The notes: a model not told the origin generated them from the sequence alone. Positions 37,405 to 46,566 are shown, numbered from the stretch's first letter. The stretch: DNA of 64,000 bases from Calothrix sp. PCC 7507 (GCF_000316575.1 NC_019682.1:62001-126000); one strand, 5' to 3'. Numbers and translations are program-made.

Positions 37405-39564
37405 TTATTTAGTCACATTCTCCTCAGAACTCTCTAGTTTTTGTATTAGATAACCTATTGGCAAAGCTTCTATAGCATAACGTGCGAAAAAAATCCGCTC
37501 TTTCTCAGAGAATTTTAATTCACTAGAGAGAGCGCGGAGAATTTCAGCACCAGCAATCAGATTATCTATTGAAAAAGTCTCTGTTTTTATCTTCTCTATA
37601 TCTTTTTGAACTTTCTCTTTTTCTTCAGTCTTACACTTGCCTAAATCTGGTGCAAACAAAGTCTTTTGATCTCGCGTGGCATTATAATAAAATGTATTAA
37701 TATCTTCTGGGTAAATTCTCACGAATCGAGCCACCCTTTCATCTCTGATATTTGCTACTGTCTGTTCTTGTTCGCAAGGACGTATCAAAGTAGATAATGC
37801 CCATGAGATACCACCTGCTAGATAAACTCTTTGCAAATTTTGCGCTCCGGGTTTTCGCTGCACTATATCTCTAATTTGCGGAATTAGTATCTGACGTTTT
37901 GTATTTTCTGCTGCTTTAATAAAGTCCGTATTCCCCTGGCTATTGCTGATCTCTTTAGTAAAGGTTTTTGTACCAAAAGGAACTGAAAATGTGACATTTT
38001 CACCTTTCTTGGTGCTTTTCTGATACCCTCCTTTAGTGTTGCCAGATCCAATATCAATCATGACAACTTGCCTACGCCTCCAATCTGGAACAACACCACT
38101 AAATACAAAGTTAGCTTCTTCTTCAGCAGAAATAAACTCCATGACTCTTCCTGTTTCTTGCTGAACTTCCTTTGCCAGAGCATTCTTATGAGGAGCTTTT
38201 GATGCAACTCCACTACTACCGTAAATAACTATTTGCTCACAAGGTATCCCAAACCGTTGTTGGATTTCAGTGAACATACCTTTGACAGCATCAACAGCTT
38301 CTTTTTGAGCTTTAGGATCAACAGCATTTGCGTTCCTTTCTTCAATCGCTTCTTCTCGAGCAATAAATTTAAATCCGTGTTCATTGACGGTTGGCAATTC
38401 CTGGATTACTTCTGCTTTTATACCTGTGCTTCCCACTTCAATAACACCATACAAATTACCTGACTTCTTCACCAGGGTACTTGCGCTACATTGTGGAGGT
38501 TTAGCCGATGCTGTTACTAGACTTGTTTTTCTATTTATAAGACTTATAAGACTAAAAATCGCTCCTCCAGACAGAGTAAGAAATACTAAACCGCCTAAAA
38601 CAATTGGCCATGTAAGAGCCTTGCTTTTTTTAAACATCGTTTTTGCTACTTCCTCAGCAGCATTAACATTAGAGCTATGCGTTGGTTTGAAAACTGTCAA
38701 TTGTTGTAAAATTTCATTTGCATTAGCAGGACGTTGTTCTATCAAAGGTGCAATTAGCCAATCAATCATCGCGAGAAATTCAGGCGAGATCGAATTAACA
38801 AACTGATGCCATTCTAATTTATTATTAGTATAATGAAGCTCTCTCTGATCTTTTCCTGTTAGTAAATAGACGAATGCAAGTCCCAGAGAAAAGAAATCAG
38901 ATTGAGGTAAAAATTTGCCTTGCTTTTGTTCTTCTGCTGTATAGTTAGGGGAATATATATGAGTACTTCCTTCTGTAGGAGCTTGGATTTGGTAAAACTG
39001 TCCTACTCCTCCAAAGCCAACTACAGACAGTTGTCCGTTAGGTTTAAGAATAATGTTTGATGGATTAATATCTTTGTGGATAATTCCTTGGTTGTGAATT
39101 TCTTTAAGAATATGAAGTAACTGTTCTAGCCATATAACAGCAGATTGTTGCTCAATTGGTCTACCTAATTGTTTTATATACTCTTCTAAGTTTGTCCCTA
39201 AAATTTTTTCCATGACTACGCAATGCAGAGATGTCTGACCATTTCTTGTAGTATATTGAAAACAGTCTTCAATTTTAGGGATTCCCAGATGATTTGACTT
39301 GCTTAAAACTTGGAAATCTCGCTCAAATAACTCTATCGTTTTTTGTTTAAAATCTTCTCTTAGTTCCCATTCTTTAAGCACCTTCAAAATTTTAGGGAAA
39401 CCTTGATGTAGTATTTCGTAAGTCTCGGTGCAGGTTCCCTGGTTATTCAACAACCGAATGACTTGGTAGCGCCCTTGAAGTAGTAATTCTGAACCACAAT
39501 TCTGGCAAAATAAAATGCCATTAGGATTGGCAAGCCTACAGTCTGGATTAATGCAAAGAGTCAT
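37405..39564 (-). CDS. Kinase-like (pseudokinase) domain fused to a Ppx/GppA-like domain
   Basis: 719 residues, three parts. The N-terminal zinc ribbon (CINPDCRLANPNGILFCQNC) is as in cyanobacterial Ser/Thr kinases. The kinase-fold domain (about 32-300) has a degraded glycine loop (LLNNQGTCTETY), HKD in IIHKDINPSNII, and GFG in place of DFG (SVVGFGGVGQFY), so metal binding and catalysis are doubtful. After one membrane segment (about 318-343) comes an actin-fold phosphatase/ATPase-like domain: GVIEVGSTGIKAEVIQELP, IYGSSGVASKAPHKN, VMIDIGSGNTKGGYQ, YLAGGISWALSTL. This resembles Ppx/GppA, enzymes acting on polyphosphate or pppGpp; the substrate here is unknown. Confidence 0.75.
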   Translation of the reverse strand: MTLCINPDCRLANPNGILFCQNCGSELLLQGRYQVIRLLNNQGTCTETYEILHQGFPKILKVLKEWELREDFKQKTIELFERDFQVLSKSNHLGIPKIEDCFQYTTRNGQTSLHCVVMEKILGTNLEEYIKQLGRPIEQQSAVIWLEQLLHILKEIHNQGIIHKDINPSNIILKPNGQLSVVGFGGVGQFYQIQAPTEGSTHIYSPNYTAEEQKQGKFLPQSDFFSLGLAFVYLLTGKDQRELHYTNNKLEWHQFVNSISPEFLAMIDWLIAPLIEQRPANANEILQQLTVFKPTHSSNVNAAEEVAKTMFKKSKALTWPIVLGGLVFLTLSGGAIFSLISLINRKTSLVTASAKPPQCSASTLVKKSGNLYGVIEVGSTGIKAEVIQELPTVNEHGFKFIAREEAIEERNANAVDPKAQKEAVDAVKGMFTEIQQRFGIPCEQIVIYGSSGVASKAPHKNALAKEVQQETGRVMEFISAEEEANFVFSGVVPDWRRRQVVMIDIGSGNTKGGYQKSTKKGENVTFSVPFGTKTFTKEISNSQGNTDFIKAAENTKRQILIPQIRDIVQRKPGAQNLQRVYLAGGISWALSTLIRPCEQEQTVANIRDERVARFVRIYPEDINTFYYNATRDQKTLFAPDLGKCKTEEKEKVQKDIEKIKTETFSIDNLIAGAEILRALSSELKFSEKERIFFARYAIEALPIGYLIQKLESSEENVTK

Positions 39565-40132
39565 AACTTTTTATACTAAAAGTTTTTATAAAGCAAGGTC
39601 TCTATATGCCGACTTACTTATCCTGATATTGATCGTTTGAGATCAAATTTATATCTCATCTAGTGAATATTATTTTTACAGGTTGTGAATTGTTTTACCT
39701 AAAGTATGTATATCTATTATTTTGTCTCTAAATAGAAATATACCGTGTTTACACGTAAGAAATATAAATTTTATATGAAGTAAGAAACAACCATAATAAA
39801 CAATTGGTAAATACTGTCTAAGTAGAGGTGTTAATACTTTTTAATTACTCTCGCTAGATAAAAATCTCAAAGCTCCATACTCAAGATTTATTGATTCGCA
39901 TCTATCCCGATAAAGGCGATGTCTACCACAAATGCACCTACGCTCCAACTCTCCGAAGCTATTTTAGAGCAGGATGCGATCGCCCCAACTGAATTTCTAA
40001 CTTTTGCAGAGATGGCTTATTTGTTCGCTGACACACCCGTCTAGAAATGAATTTCCGGGCTGATAGGCAAAGTTTACTCAAGTAAACTGGGGATTAAGTG
40101 AGAATTTTGGCATTGCATAATAGAGAGATGAA
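39565..40132. other. Spacer with possible 41-codon ORF
   Basis: 39919-40044 (+) encodes MSTTNAPTLQLSEAILEQDA then IAPTEFLTFAEMAYLFADTP; a decayed copy is seen near 36073. It may be the N-terminus of a lost gene. TGCCGACTTACTTA at 39608 is a fragment of the 75-bp repeat. Confidence 0.35.
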
Positions 40133-40362
40133 TTGAGGTCATCTACTGTGCAATTTCCATACTGCGGCTCTACGGAAATCCGAAAGAACGGGAAACGTAA
40201 AGGTAAACAAAATCACATTTGTACTCATTGCGATCGCCAATTTATTGATGTATGCGATCCGCCAAAAGGATATTCAGAAAAACTGAAACAAGAATGCTTA
40301 AAAATGTACATCAACGGCATGGGTTTTCGTGGTATTGAACGAGTTAAAGGCGTACATCGCCG
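40133..40362 (+). pseudogene. IS1-type transposase N-terminal fragment (InsA-like)
   Basis: FPYCGSTEIRKNGKRKGKQN followed by HICTHCDRQFID is the zinc-ribbon start of IS1-family transposases, here with the first Cys changed to Phe. GYSEKLKQECLKMYINGMGF and RGIERVKGVH follow; then similarity stops and unrelated sequence begins. The catalytic part is absent. Confidence 0.8.
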
Positions 40363-40401
40363 TTCTGGTAGGGTGTGCCGTCGCCAAGCGCTGCACCACG
40401 T

Positions 40402-40482
40402 CAATAGGTAGGAAAGAGGGTTTTAGCTTTGTTTACTTTTCTTCACATAGTTTGGTTTTATTGTGCCGACTTACTTAATTTC
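40402..40482. repeat. Dispersed 75-bp repeat, copy 2
   Basis: Same orientation as 30356-30430, with GGGTTTTAGCTTTGTTTACT and ATTGTGCCGACTTACTTAAT. It directly follows the IS1-type fragment. Confidence 0.7.
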
Positions 40483-40503
40483 ATAGAGAAGTTGCTAAAT
40501 TGA

Positions 40504-41250
40504 TCACAATTGCTGAATCAAAATCGGCGAGGATTTGTGGCGTTGGGGTGCTGTCGCATCTTCTACGGTGACAGCAACAGCTTTAACTATTCCCTGCTGA
40601 CGAAATACTGGAGGTACGGGAATTTGCCTTGATAAGTTACCGTCTGCATCTACGGTAAATACTTGGGTCAAAATAGCGTTTTTGGTATCAGTGGTAAAAG
40701 GGGCATTGGGCGCCAACACTGTCCACAGTACATAAACCTTGCCTGGTGACAACGGTGGTAAGTCTTTTACTGTTAAGGTTGCTTCTAGTTTCTGGGGGTT
40801 CACTTTCACTTTGACTGAGGCGGGGGTGTTAACGGCGATGGGTTGGAGTACTAAAGTCAATGGCTGTATCTGAGCTATCTCTGCACGGCTTGTTTGCAAA
40901 GCCCGCCACAACAGGTAGTTGCTAATACTTAAACCTAAAATCAGCATCGCCGCCACTACTCCTAATCCTTTAGGCCAGTTTCGCCGCCAGGCTAATAGTT
41001 TGTGGGTGTATTCCTCCCTAGCAGGCTGATAGGCAGCTAAGATGGCTTCCTTTAAAGCAGGCGGTGGATTAATTTCTGGTGTATTATGAGTGCTTTCCAA
41101 CACCTGTTGTAACTGAGTAATTTCGGAAGCGATCGCTGGGTCACTAGCTATCAGTTGCTCAATTTGGCGGGCTTCTGTGGGACTAATATCCCCAAGCACA
41201 TACCCTGCAAGTAGCTCTTGTAAATCTTCTGGCGGTATAGATCCTCTCAT
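40504..41250 (-). CDS. Anti-sigma factor (RskA-like)
   Basis: 248 residues; ATG at 41250 (MRGSIPPEDLQELLAGYVLG). The cytoplasmic sigma-binding part has LAGYVLGDISPTEARQIEQL. One membrane segment (GLGVVAAMLILGLSISNYLL) leads to an exported RskA-type domain (NPQKLEATLTVKDLPPLSPG, KVYVLWTVLAPNAP, FTVDADGNLSRQIPVP). It lies directly after the sigma gene on the same strand, so it very likely holds that sigma at the membrane until a signal arrives. A TTG start 9 bases upstream is less likely. Confidence 0.85.
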   Translation of the reverse strand: MRGSIPPEDLQELLAGYVLGDISPTEARQIEQLIASDPAIASEITQLQQVLESTHNTPEINPPPALKEAILAAYQPAREEYTHKLLAWRRNWPKGLGVVAAMLILGLSISNYLLWRALQTSRAEIAQIQPLTLVLQPIAVNTPASVKVKVNPQKLEATLTVKDLPPLSPGKVYVLWTVLAPNAPFTTDTKNAILTQVFTVDADGNLSRQIPVPPVFRQQGIVKAVAVTVEDATAPQRHKSSPILIQQL

Positions 41251-41255
41251 AGTGA

Positions 41256-41840
41256 TCAATCTCCGTCCATTTGTAATATCTGGCGCAATTTTAGGAGTCC
41301 ACGGCGCGCTCTAGCTTTTACCGTCCCCAAGGGAATCTCTAATAACTCGGCAATTTTGGCTTGAGTGAACCCTTCCAAGTAAGCCATTTGTAAAATTTGC
41401 CTCTGACTTGACGATAGTTCTGCTAAAGCTACCTGTACTTGCTGCGATCGCTCGTTAGCAAAGGCATAATCAAAGGGGGAATTAGTGGTTTTTTCTTCAC
41501 TGACATTGATTTGGGAGCGCTCAATCAGGCTTTGGGCAGTTTTGCGCGATCGCATTCGATCAATTGCCCGCGATCGTGTCAAAATTGCCAGATAGGTTCT
41601 CAAAGATCCCCTACTCGGATCATATCCAGCTTTCTTTGCCAAGGTCAAAAAAATATCCTGGGTCAGATCCTCAGCTTCTTGGCGATTGCCCAAAACCTTC
41701 AAAGCTAAACCATAAACCAAAGAGGCATGACGGTCATAAAGACAACCTAAAGCGTCCACCTGTCCATTTCGCAACGCTAACCACAGGTTTGTATCAGATA
41801 GAGTTTGACTTTCAACCTGGCTCGGTCGCTCAAAGTCCAT
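41256..41840 (-). CDS. ECF-type RNA polymerase sigma factor
   Basis: 194 residues from the ATG at 41840 (MDFERPSQVESQ). Region 2 is LYDRHASLVYGLALKVLGNR with QEAEDLTQDIFLTLAKKAGY and YLAILTRSRAIDRMRSRK; region 4 is LSSSQRQILQMAYLEGFTQA with KIAELLEIPLGTVKARARRG. Both domains are complete with no region 1 or 3, as in group 4 sigma factors. First gene of a sigma/anti-sigma pair with a CHRD-protein gene (41953-42597) directly upstream on the same strand. A longer in-frame extension to 41894 is possible but unlikely. Confidence 0.9.
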   Translation of the reverse strand: MDFERPSQVESQTLSDTNLWLALRNGQVDALGCLYDRHASLVYGLALKVLGNRQEAEDLTQDIFLTLAKKAGYDPSRGSLRTYLAILTRSRAIDRMRSRKTAQSLIERSQINVSEEKTTNSPFDYAFANERSQQVQVALAELSSSQRQILQMAYLEGFTQAKIAELLEIPLGTVKARARRGLLKLRQILQMDGD

Positions 41841-41952
41841 AACACAGGAGACTAAACGGTTGTTGATTGCCCATGCCCTAGTTGAGAATACCATAATCTG
41901 TTAGCTCAAAAGCAAGGTGGCAGGATACATCCTGCCATCTCCTCTAGCTCAT

Positions 41953-42597
41953 CTAATAAGTCAACAAAATACCGCGCAGTTCTCCACCCCGATTTTTTGT
42001 AGTGTGTAAGTCTACATAAAGCTGACCTTGATCGAGAGCTTGCAATTGTTCAGGGGTGAGAGTGTAGTCTCCAGCAGCACTTCCCCCGTCACCTGATGTA
42101 TTTAATGTCACATTTAGCGCATACTGAAACGGTCCATTCGCATTGGATGCGCCTTTGTGAATATGGAAAGCAGAGGTAATGTTAGGATTAGGGGGATTCA
42201 CTGGATCGGTTGCATAGTCACGTAGGGCGCTACTCAACTGCCTAAAACTGGCGCGTACCACCAATCGATTACCAGATAAAGAAGCACCAACAGTTCCACG
42301 AGCATCTGTAGTGGGAGAACTGGGTACGACATTTTTGGGACTCAAAGCTGCAATATAGGTCTTGAAAGTACTGCTAGGTAAACCTTGAGCTAACAATACT
42401 GACGTAGCTGATTGGAGATTGTTATCCAAATCCTTGAGTGGTAAAATCTGGGATTGATTAGATTGGTTACTCCCAATCAAGTGGGTGGAAACAGAAGTTA
42501 CTAACTTGCTTAAAGCCGGAGTAGAAATACTGACAACTAATAAACAAGCAATAGCGCCTAGCAAAGCGTTGCGGAAAATTTTATTCACTGAATTCAT
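41953..42597 (-). CDS. Exported CHRD-domain protein
   Basis: 214 residues with a signal peptide (ALLGAIACLLVVSISTPALS) and a CHRD domain: YIAALSPKNVVPSSPTTDAR, GTVGASLSGNRLVVRASFRQ, ITSAFHIHKGASNANGPFQY, and the ending LYVDLHTTKNRGGELRGILL. CHRD domains are extracellular beta folds of poorly known role. It is upstream of the ECF sigma gene on the same strand (112 bases away) and is a plausible target of it. Confidence 0.85.
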   Translation of the reverse strand: MNSVNKIFRNALLGAIACLLVVSISTPALSKLVTSVSTHLIGSNQSNQSQILPLKDLDNNLQSATSVLLAQGLPSSTFKTYIAALSPKNVVPSSPTTDARGTVGASLSGNRLVVRASFRQLSSALRDYATDPVNPPNPNITSAFHIHKGASNANGPFQYALNVTLNTSGDGGSAAGDYTLTPEQLQALDQGQLYVDLHTTKNRGGELRGILLTY

Positions 42598-42764
42598 AGG
42601 GGTTTCCTTGTTGAAATTAGCGACAATGTGCAGTCAACTGCGCTTGAGAAAGCGCAGACAGACAGAGTTAATTACAATACAAGCTAATTACGGTAGAGAA
42701 GATATTTTGGATGCACTCACTCGAAAAGCTAGGATCTGTTGTCGCGCAGCGCACCGCATTAACT

Positions 42765-44066
42765 TTAACTCCGCTTATAAACCAACTCCATCTTCAACTT
42801 CTCAATTTCCATCCTCAACCTCTCATTTTCCATCCTCAACTTCGCATTCTCCTCCCTAATCAACTCAACTTCATTCCTCTTACTCAAAGCCTGATTAATC
42901 GCCAACTTCCGCATATCTAGCGAGAACCAACGCTGATAAGTTTGCGTATGCACTTGCACACTATGCCCTAAATTATCCGCTGCAGCTTTAATTGGTATCC
43001 CTAAAATATGCGCTCGAATTGCCCAAGCATGACGTAAATCATAGGGTTTAAAATCTAATCCAATTTTCCGGAACCACCAACTAACTCGTTGTGTTAAGGC
43101 TGTGATTTCTGCATGATTAGTATTATCTTTTTTACTAATTGTTGTTGCCAACATCTCTAAATATTTGGGATTTCTTAAATCAAAATCATCAATCCATTGT
43201 TTATATAAAGGTAATGCTTGCCTTTCCCCAGTCTTACAATCTTTATGAACTTTCCATGTCAAATCTGCATTCTCTTGGCTTAACCACCAATCAATATCAG
43301 GGTCAATAAACAATTCCCGTGGTCGTAAACCAAAAACTGCTAACATTCCATAAGTCCAGCGCCAAAGCTGCCAGCTATCTTGAACATTTTGATTAACTTG
43401 ATGACCTCGATTATTCAGATAATCTTCAAACTTGATAATTCCCTCAGATATCTCCATATCTGTAGGTATATTTCGGGAATTATTTTCAGGCATTTTAGAA
43501 TATTTAGATAAATCGATTTCAATTTTGAATGTTAGACAAAATGCAGATATAGCTCTGACTGCGTTATATCTAGCCCATTCCTTGTCGATTTTTTCAATTA
43601 AGCTGATGAGATTTTCTGGTGTTGCCAAATCTTGAGGATTAGTAAATCGCTTGGTGCGAGAAAAATAATAAAAGAAAGTATGCTCGCTTTTGGTAGTGCG
43701 TTGATGAGTTTTAAAATACTCCTCTTCAAATTTAGCTAATAACTCTCCGATAGTTTTAAATTCTTTTTTAAGTGCCTCATTACCTAAATATTTCTCATTC
43801 CATTCAAAAGTATGCCGGGCGATTAACTTTCCTAATTCGTAGGCTTCCTCTTCCGCCGTTTTGAGTCCATCTAAATTAGCGGGGATATTCAAACTGAGAT
43901 TGTATTGCTTTCTCCCAGTGCCATTTGTATTTTTGTCTCCCGGTTTAATTGGTAAAGTTGCACGTAATTGCAGACTTCCATTGGATTCTCTAATTGTCAC
44001 CTTTGCCTTTGCAGACTTCAAACGCAGATTTACCTGCTCTAATTCCTGTAGTAACTTGCTTCTCAT
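42765..44066 (-). CDS. xisA: Site-specific recombinase XisA (nifD element excisionase)
   Basis: Tyrosine recombinase that excises the nifD element in developing heterocysts. The ATG at 44066 (MRSKLLQELEQVNLRLKSAK) gives 433 residues; the frame is open to 44219. Catalytic landmarks: Arg in GLRPRELF, YDLRHAWAIRAHILGIPIKA (Tyr where most family members have His, then Arg-His), NLGHSVQVHTQTYQRWF with the nucleophile Tyr. The C-terminus (NAKLRMENERLRMEIEKLKM) is a leucine-zipper-like coiled coil encoded by a 21-bp tandem repeat (42784-42845). It lies 310 bases from the right recombination site, pointing away from it. Confidence 0.93.
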   Translation of the reverse strand: MRSKLLQELEQVNLRLKSAKAKVTIRESNGSLQLRATLPIKPGDKNTNGTGRKQYNLSLNIPANLDGLKTAEEEAYELGKLIARHTFEWNEKYLGNEALKKEFKTIGELLAKFEEEYFKTHQRTTKSEHTFFYYFSRTKRFTNPQDLATPENLISLIEKIDKEWARYNAVRAISAFCLTFKIEIDLSKYSKMPENNSRNIPTDMEISEGIIKFEDYLNNRGHQVNQNVQDSWQLWRWTYGMLAVFGLRPRELFIDPDIDWWLSQENADLTWKVHKDCKTGERQALPLYKQWIDDFDLRNPKYLEMLATTISKKDNTNHAEITALTQRVSWWFRKIGLDFKPYDLRHAWAIRAHILGIPIKAAADNLGHSVQVHTQTYQRWFSLDMRKLAINQALSKRNEVELIREENAKLRMENERLRMEIEKLKMELVYKRS

Positions 44067-44375
44067 TATGCTCTGTTTGTTGCTGCGATCGCACAGATGA
44101 ACAAAAATACCGGGCGATTTGTCATCGCTAAGGTAGTGACATCTAGATGATGCTGAAGCGGAAACCCTGGTGAAGCATCTTGCTGAGGAGGAATTAAAAA
44201 TGCAAAATGCAATACTCAAAAAGTGGTTCTTTCATTTTGAATTTTGAATTGAAGCGATGTTATATTGTTAGCCTATATTTAGCCTAAAAATAAATGTGTT
44301 CTCTACAAACAGTGTTTATCGCTGACATTGATTGCTGTGAACATTAGGCTATTTAAAACTATCGAACCATCAAAA

Positions 44376-44386
44376 GAATTACTCCG
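44376..44386 (+). other. Right recombination site of the nifD element
   Basis: GAATTACTCCG, differing from the left site (GGATTACTCCG) at the second base. The following GTCCTTATCACGG continues the nifD frame. Confidence 0.93.
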
Positions 44387-44526
44387 GTCCTTATCACGGT
44401 TATGACGGCTTTGCTATCTTTGCTCGTGATATGGATTTGGCACTCAATAGCCCAACCTGGTCATTAATCGGCGCTCCTTGGAACAAAAAGGCTCAAGCTA
44501 AGGCTAAAGCCAAAGCTGCCGTTTAA
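44386..44526 (+). CDS. nifD: NifD, 3' part separated by the element
   Basis: The last 46 codons of nif[21 protein letters not shown], then [20 protein letters not shown], ending KAAV-stop. It has no start of its own; it is joined to codon 454 of the 5' part by excision. The lysine/alanine-rich tail ([12 protein letters not shown]) is longer than the KK ending of many NifD proteins. Confidence 0.96.
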   Translation, partial: GPYHGYDGFAIFARDMDLALNSPTWSLIGAPWNKKAQAKAKAKAAV

Positions 44527-44895
44527 AGATATGAAAGTAGGGGCAGGGTTCCCCTGCCCGTGGTTCCTCTACCCATAAAGCTGGATAAATCCAGAGGGAG
44601 TTGGGAATTCAAAATTCAAAATTCAAAATTCAAAGTTTTGGATTTTGCATCTTGAGTTTTGAGCTATATTCCCCACTCTCCCCCAAAATCAGAAAGCAGA
44701 GAGACCCCGCCCCTACGAAAATCTTAAGGTGATTTCTGAGAAAGAAAATACCTGTGTTGGCGAGTTTCGACTCCGCTCAACTCTCGATCTCTGAGTTGGT
44801 TGAGCGCAGTCGAAACCAACGGCGGCGGTATATTTATTCCTGTAAATCACCTAATTCCTGAACCGTAACTAATACAGCCTGCTTGGAGATCAGAA
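44527..44895. other. nifD-nifK spacer with repeats
   Basis: GGGCAGGG/CCCTGCCC (44541-44559) is a tight hairpin just after the nifD stop. AATTCAAAATTCAAAATTC heptads follow (44609-44634). 44767-44817 is an inverted repeat of GTTTCGACTCCGCTCAAC. GGAGATC lies 6 nt before nifK. No gene. Confidence 0.6.
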
Positions 44896-46431
44896 ATGCC
44901 TCAGAATCCAGAAAAAATTCAAGACCACGTCGAACTATTCCACCAACCGGAATACCAACAATTATTTGAGAACAAAAAGCAGTTTGAAAACGGTCACGAC
45001 CCCGAAGAAGTAAAACGGGTTGCAGAATGGACCAAGGGTTGGGATTATCGTGAAAAGAACTTCGCTCGTGAAGCCTTGACTGTTAACCCTGCTAAAGGTT
45101 GTCAACCTTTGGGTGCAATCTTCGCTGCTGTAGGGTTTGAAGGTACTCTACCTTTCGTGCAAGGTTCTCAAGGTTGTGTGGCTTACTTCCGTACCCACTT
45201 AACCCGCCACTACAAAGAACCATTTTCTGGTGTATCTTCTTCCATGACTGAAGATGCAGCGGTGTTTGGTGGACTGCAAAACATGATTGACGGCTTGGCG
45301 AACTCCTACCAACTCTACAAGCCTAAGATGATTGCTGTCTGCACCACCTGTATGGCAGAGGTAATTGGTGATGACTTGCAAGCTTTCATCAACAACGCCA
45401 AGAATGCAGGTTCAGTTCCTCAAGATTTCCCCGTACCTTACGCTCACACCCCTAGCTTTGTTGGTTCCCACATCACTGGTTATGACAACATGATGAAGGG
45501 AATTCTTTCTAACCTGACAGCAGGTAAGAAGAAAGCCACCAGCAACGGTAAAATCAACTTTATTCCTGGTTTTGACACATACGTAGGCAACAACCGGGAA
45601 ATCAAACGGATTGCTTCTTTGTTTGGCTTTGACTACACAATTCTAGCCGACAACAGCGACTACCTGGATTCACCCAACACAGGTGAATTCGATATGTATC
45701 CAGGTGGTACAAAGCTGGAAGATGCAGCAGATTCAATTAATGCGAAAGCTACAATTGCTCTGCAAGCACACTCTACACCCAAAACCCGCGAATACATCGA
45801 AAAAGAGTGGAAGCAACCAACCTCAGTTTCCCGTCCTTGGGGTATCAAGGGTACTGATGAGTTCCTACTTAAACTCAGCGAACTAAGTGGTATCCCCATT
45901 CCCGAAGAATTGGAAATCGAACGCGGACGTGCAGTTGATGCCATGACTGACTCCCACTCATGGATTCACGGCAAGCGCTTCGCTATCTACGGTGAACCAG
46001 ATTTAGTATATAGCGTAGTTGGCTTTATGCTAGAAATGGGTGCTGAACCTGTGCATATCTTGGTTCACAACTCCAACGAAGTATTTGAAGCAGAAATCAA
46101 AGAATTGCTCGCTTCTAGCCCCTTTGGTCAGAATGCAACTGTTTGGCCTGGTAAAGACTTGTGGCACATGCGTTCTCTGCTGTTCACCGAACCTGTAGAC
46201 TTGCTCATTGGTAACACCTACGGTAAGTACCTGTGGCGTGACACCAAGATTCCCCTCGTGAGAATCGGTTATCCCATCATGGATCGTCACCACCTACACC
46301 GCTACAGCACCATCGGTTATCAAGGTGTGATCAACTTGCTCAACTGGATTGTAAATACAATCTTTGAAGAAATCGATCGCAACACCAATATTCCTTCCAA
46401 GACTGACATTTCCTACGACTTGATTCGTTAG
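44896..46431 (+). CDS. nifK: Nitrogenase MoFe protein beta subunit NifK
   Basis: Beta subunit of the alpha2-beta2 MoFe protein; shares the P-cluster with NifD. 511 residues. P-cluster cysteines are in [35 protein letters not shown] and [17 protein letters not shown]. Other family blocks: [40 protein letters not shown] and [20 protein letters not shown]. Length and start ([15 protein letters not shown]) match cyanobacterial NifK. Strong codon bias as in nifH. It is transcriptionally joined to nifH and nifD only after element excision. Confidence 0.98.
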   Translation: MPQNPEKIQDHVELFHQPEYQQLFENKKQFENGHDPEEVKRVAEWTKGWDYREKNFAREALTVNPAKGCQPLGAIFAAVGFEGTLPFVQGSQGCVAYFRTHLTRHYKEPFSGVSSSMTEDAAVFGGLQNMIDGLANSYQLYKPKMIAVCTTCMAEVIGDDLQAFINNAKNAGSVPQDFPVPYAHTPSFVGSHITGYDNMMKGILSNLTAGKKKATSNGKINFIPGFDTYVGNNREIKRIASLFGFDYTILADNSDYLDSPNTGEFDMYPGGTKLEDAADSINAKATIALQAHSTPKTREYIEKEWKQPTSVSRPWGIKGTDEFLLKLSELSGIPIPEELEIERGRAVDAMTDSHSWIHGKRFAIYGEPDLVYSVVGFMLEMGAEPVHILVHNSNEVFEAEIKELLASSPFGQNATVWPGKDLWHMRSLLFTEPVDLLIGNTYGKYLWRDTKIPLVRIGYPIMDRHHLHRYSTIGYQGVINLLNWIVNTIFEEIDRNTNIPSKTDISYDLIR

Positions 46432-46505
46432 AAATTGTCGCCCCGTCAGAGTGCTGAGTCATGAGTAAATTATACTCAGCACTACTAAATCACGCCGTGC
46501 CCAGA

Positions 46506-46566
46506 AAGTAAAAAGTAAAAAGTAAAAGCAAATCTTTTCACTTTTTACTTTTCACTTTTTCCTTTT
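46506..46566. repeat. Heptad hairpin, nifK downstream
   Basis: AAAAAGTAAAAAGTAAAAGC and CTTTTCACTTTTTACTTTTC are complementary heptad arrays, separated by a short loop. A hairpin here could act as a processing site or attenuator. Confidence 0.7.

Larger units (their letters stand above)
21035..44386. mobile_element. nifD excision element, 23.35 kb
   Basis: A site-specifically integrated element that splits nifD, bounded by direct ATTACTCCG repeats, with a xisA-type recombinase next to its right end. Circular excision during heterocyst development restores nifD. It is about twice the 11-kb Anabaena 7120 element and close to the roughly 24-kb element I recall for N. punctiforme. Cargo: HNH nuclease, AvaI-like R-M, toxin-antitoxin remnants, PPK2, PD-(D/E)XK-like protein, IS630, cytochrome P450, pseudokinase fusion, ECF sigma operon. 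The P450 is a gene also carried by the Anabaena element. Confidence 0.95.
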
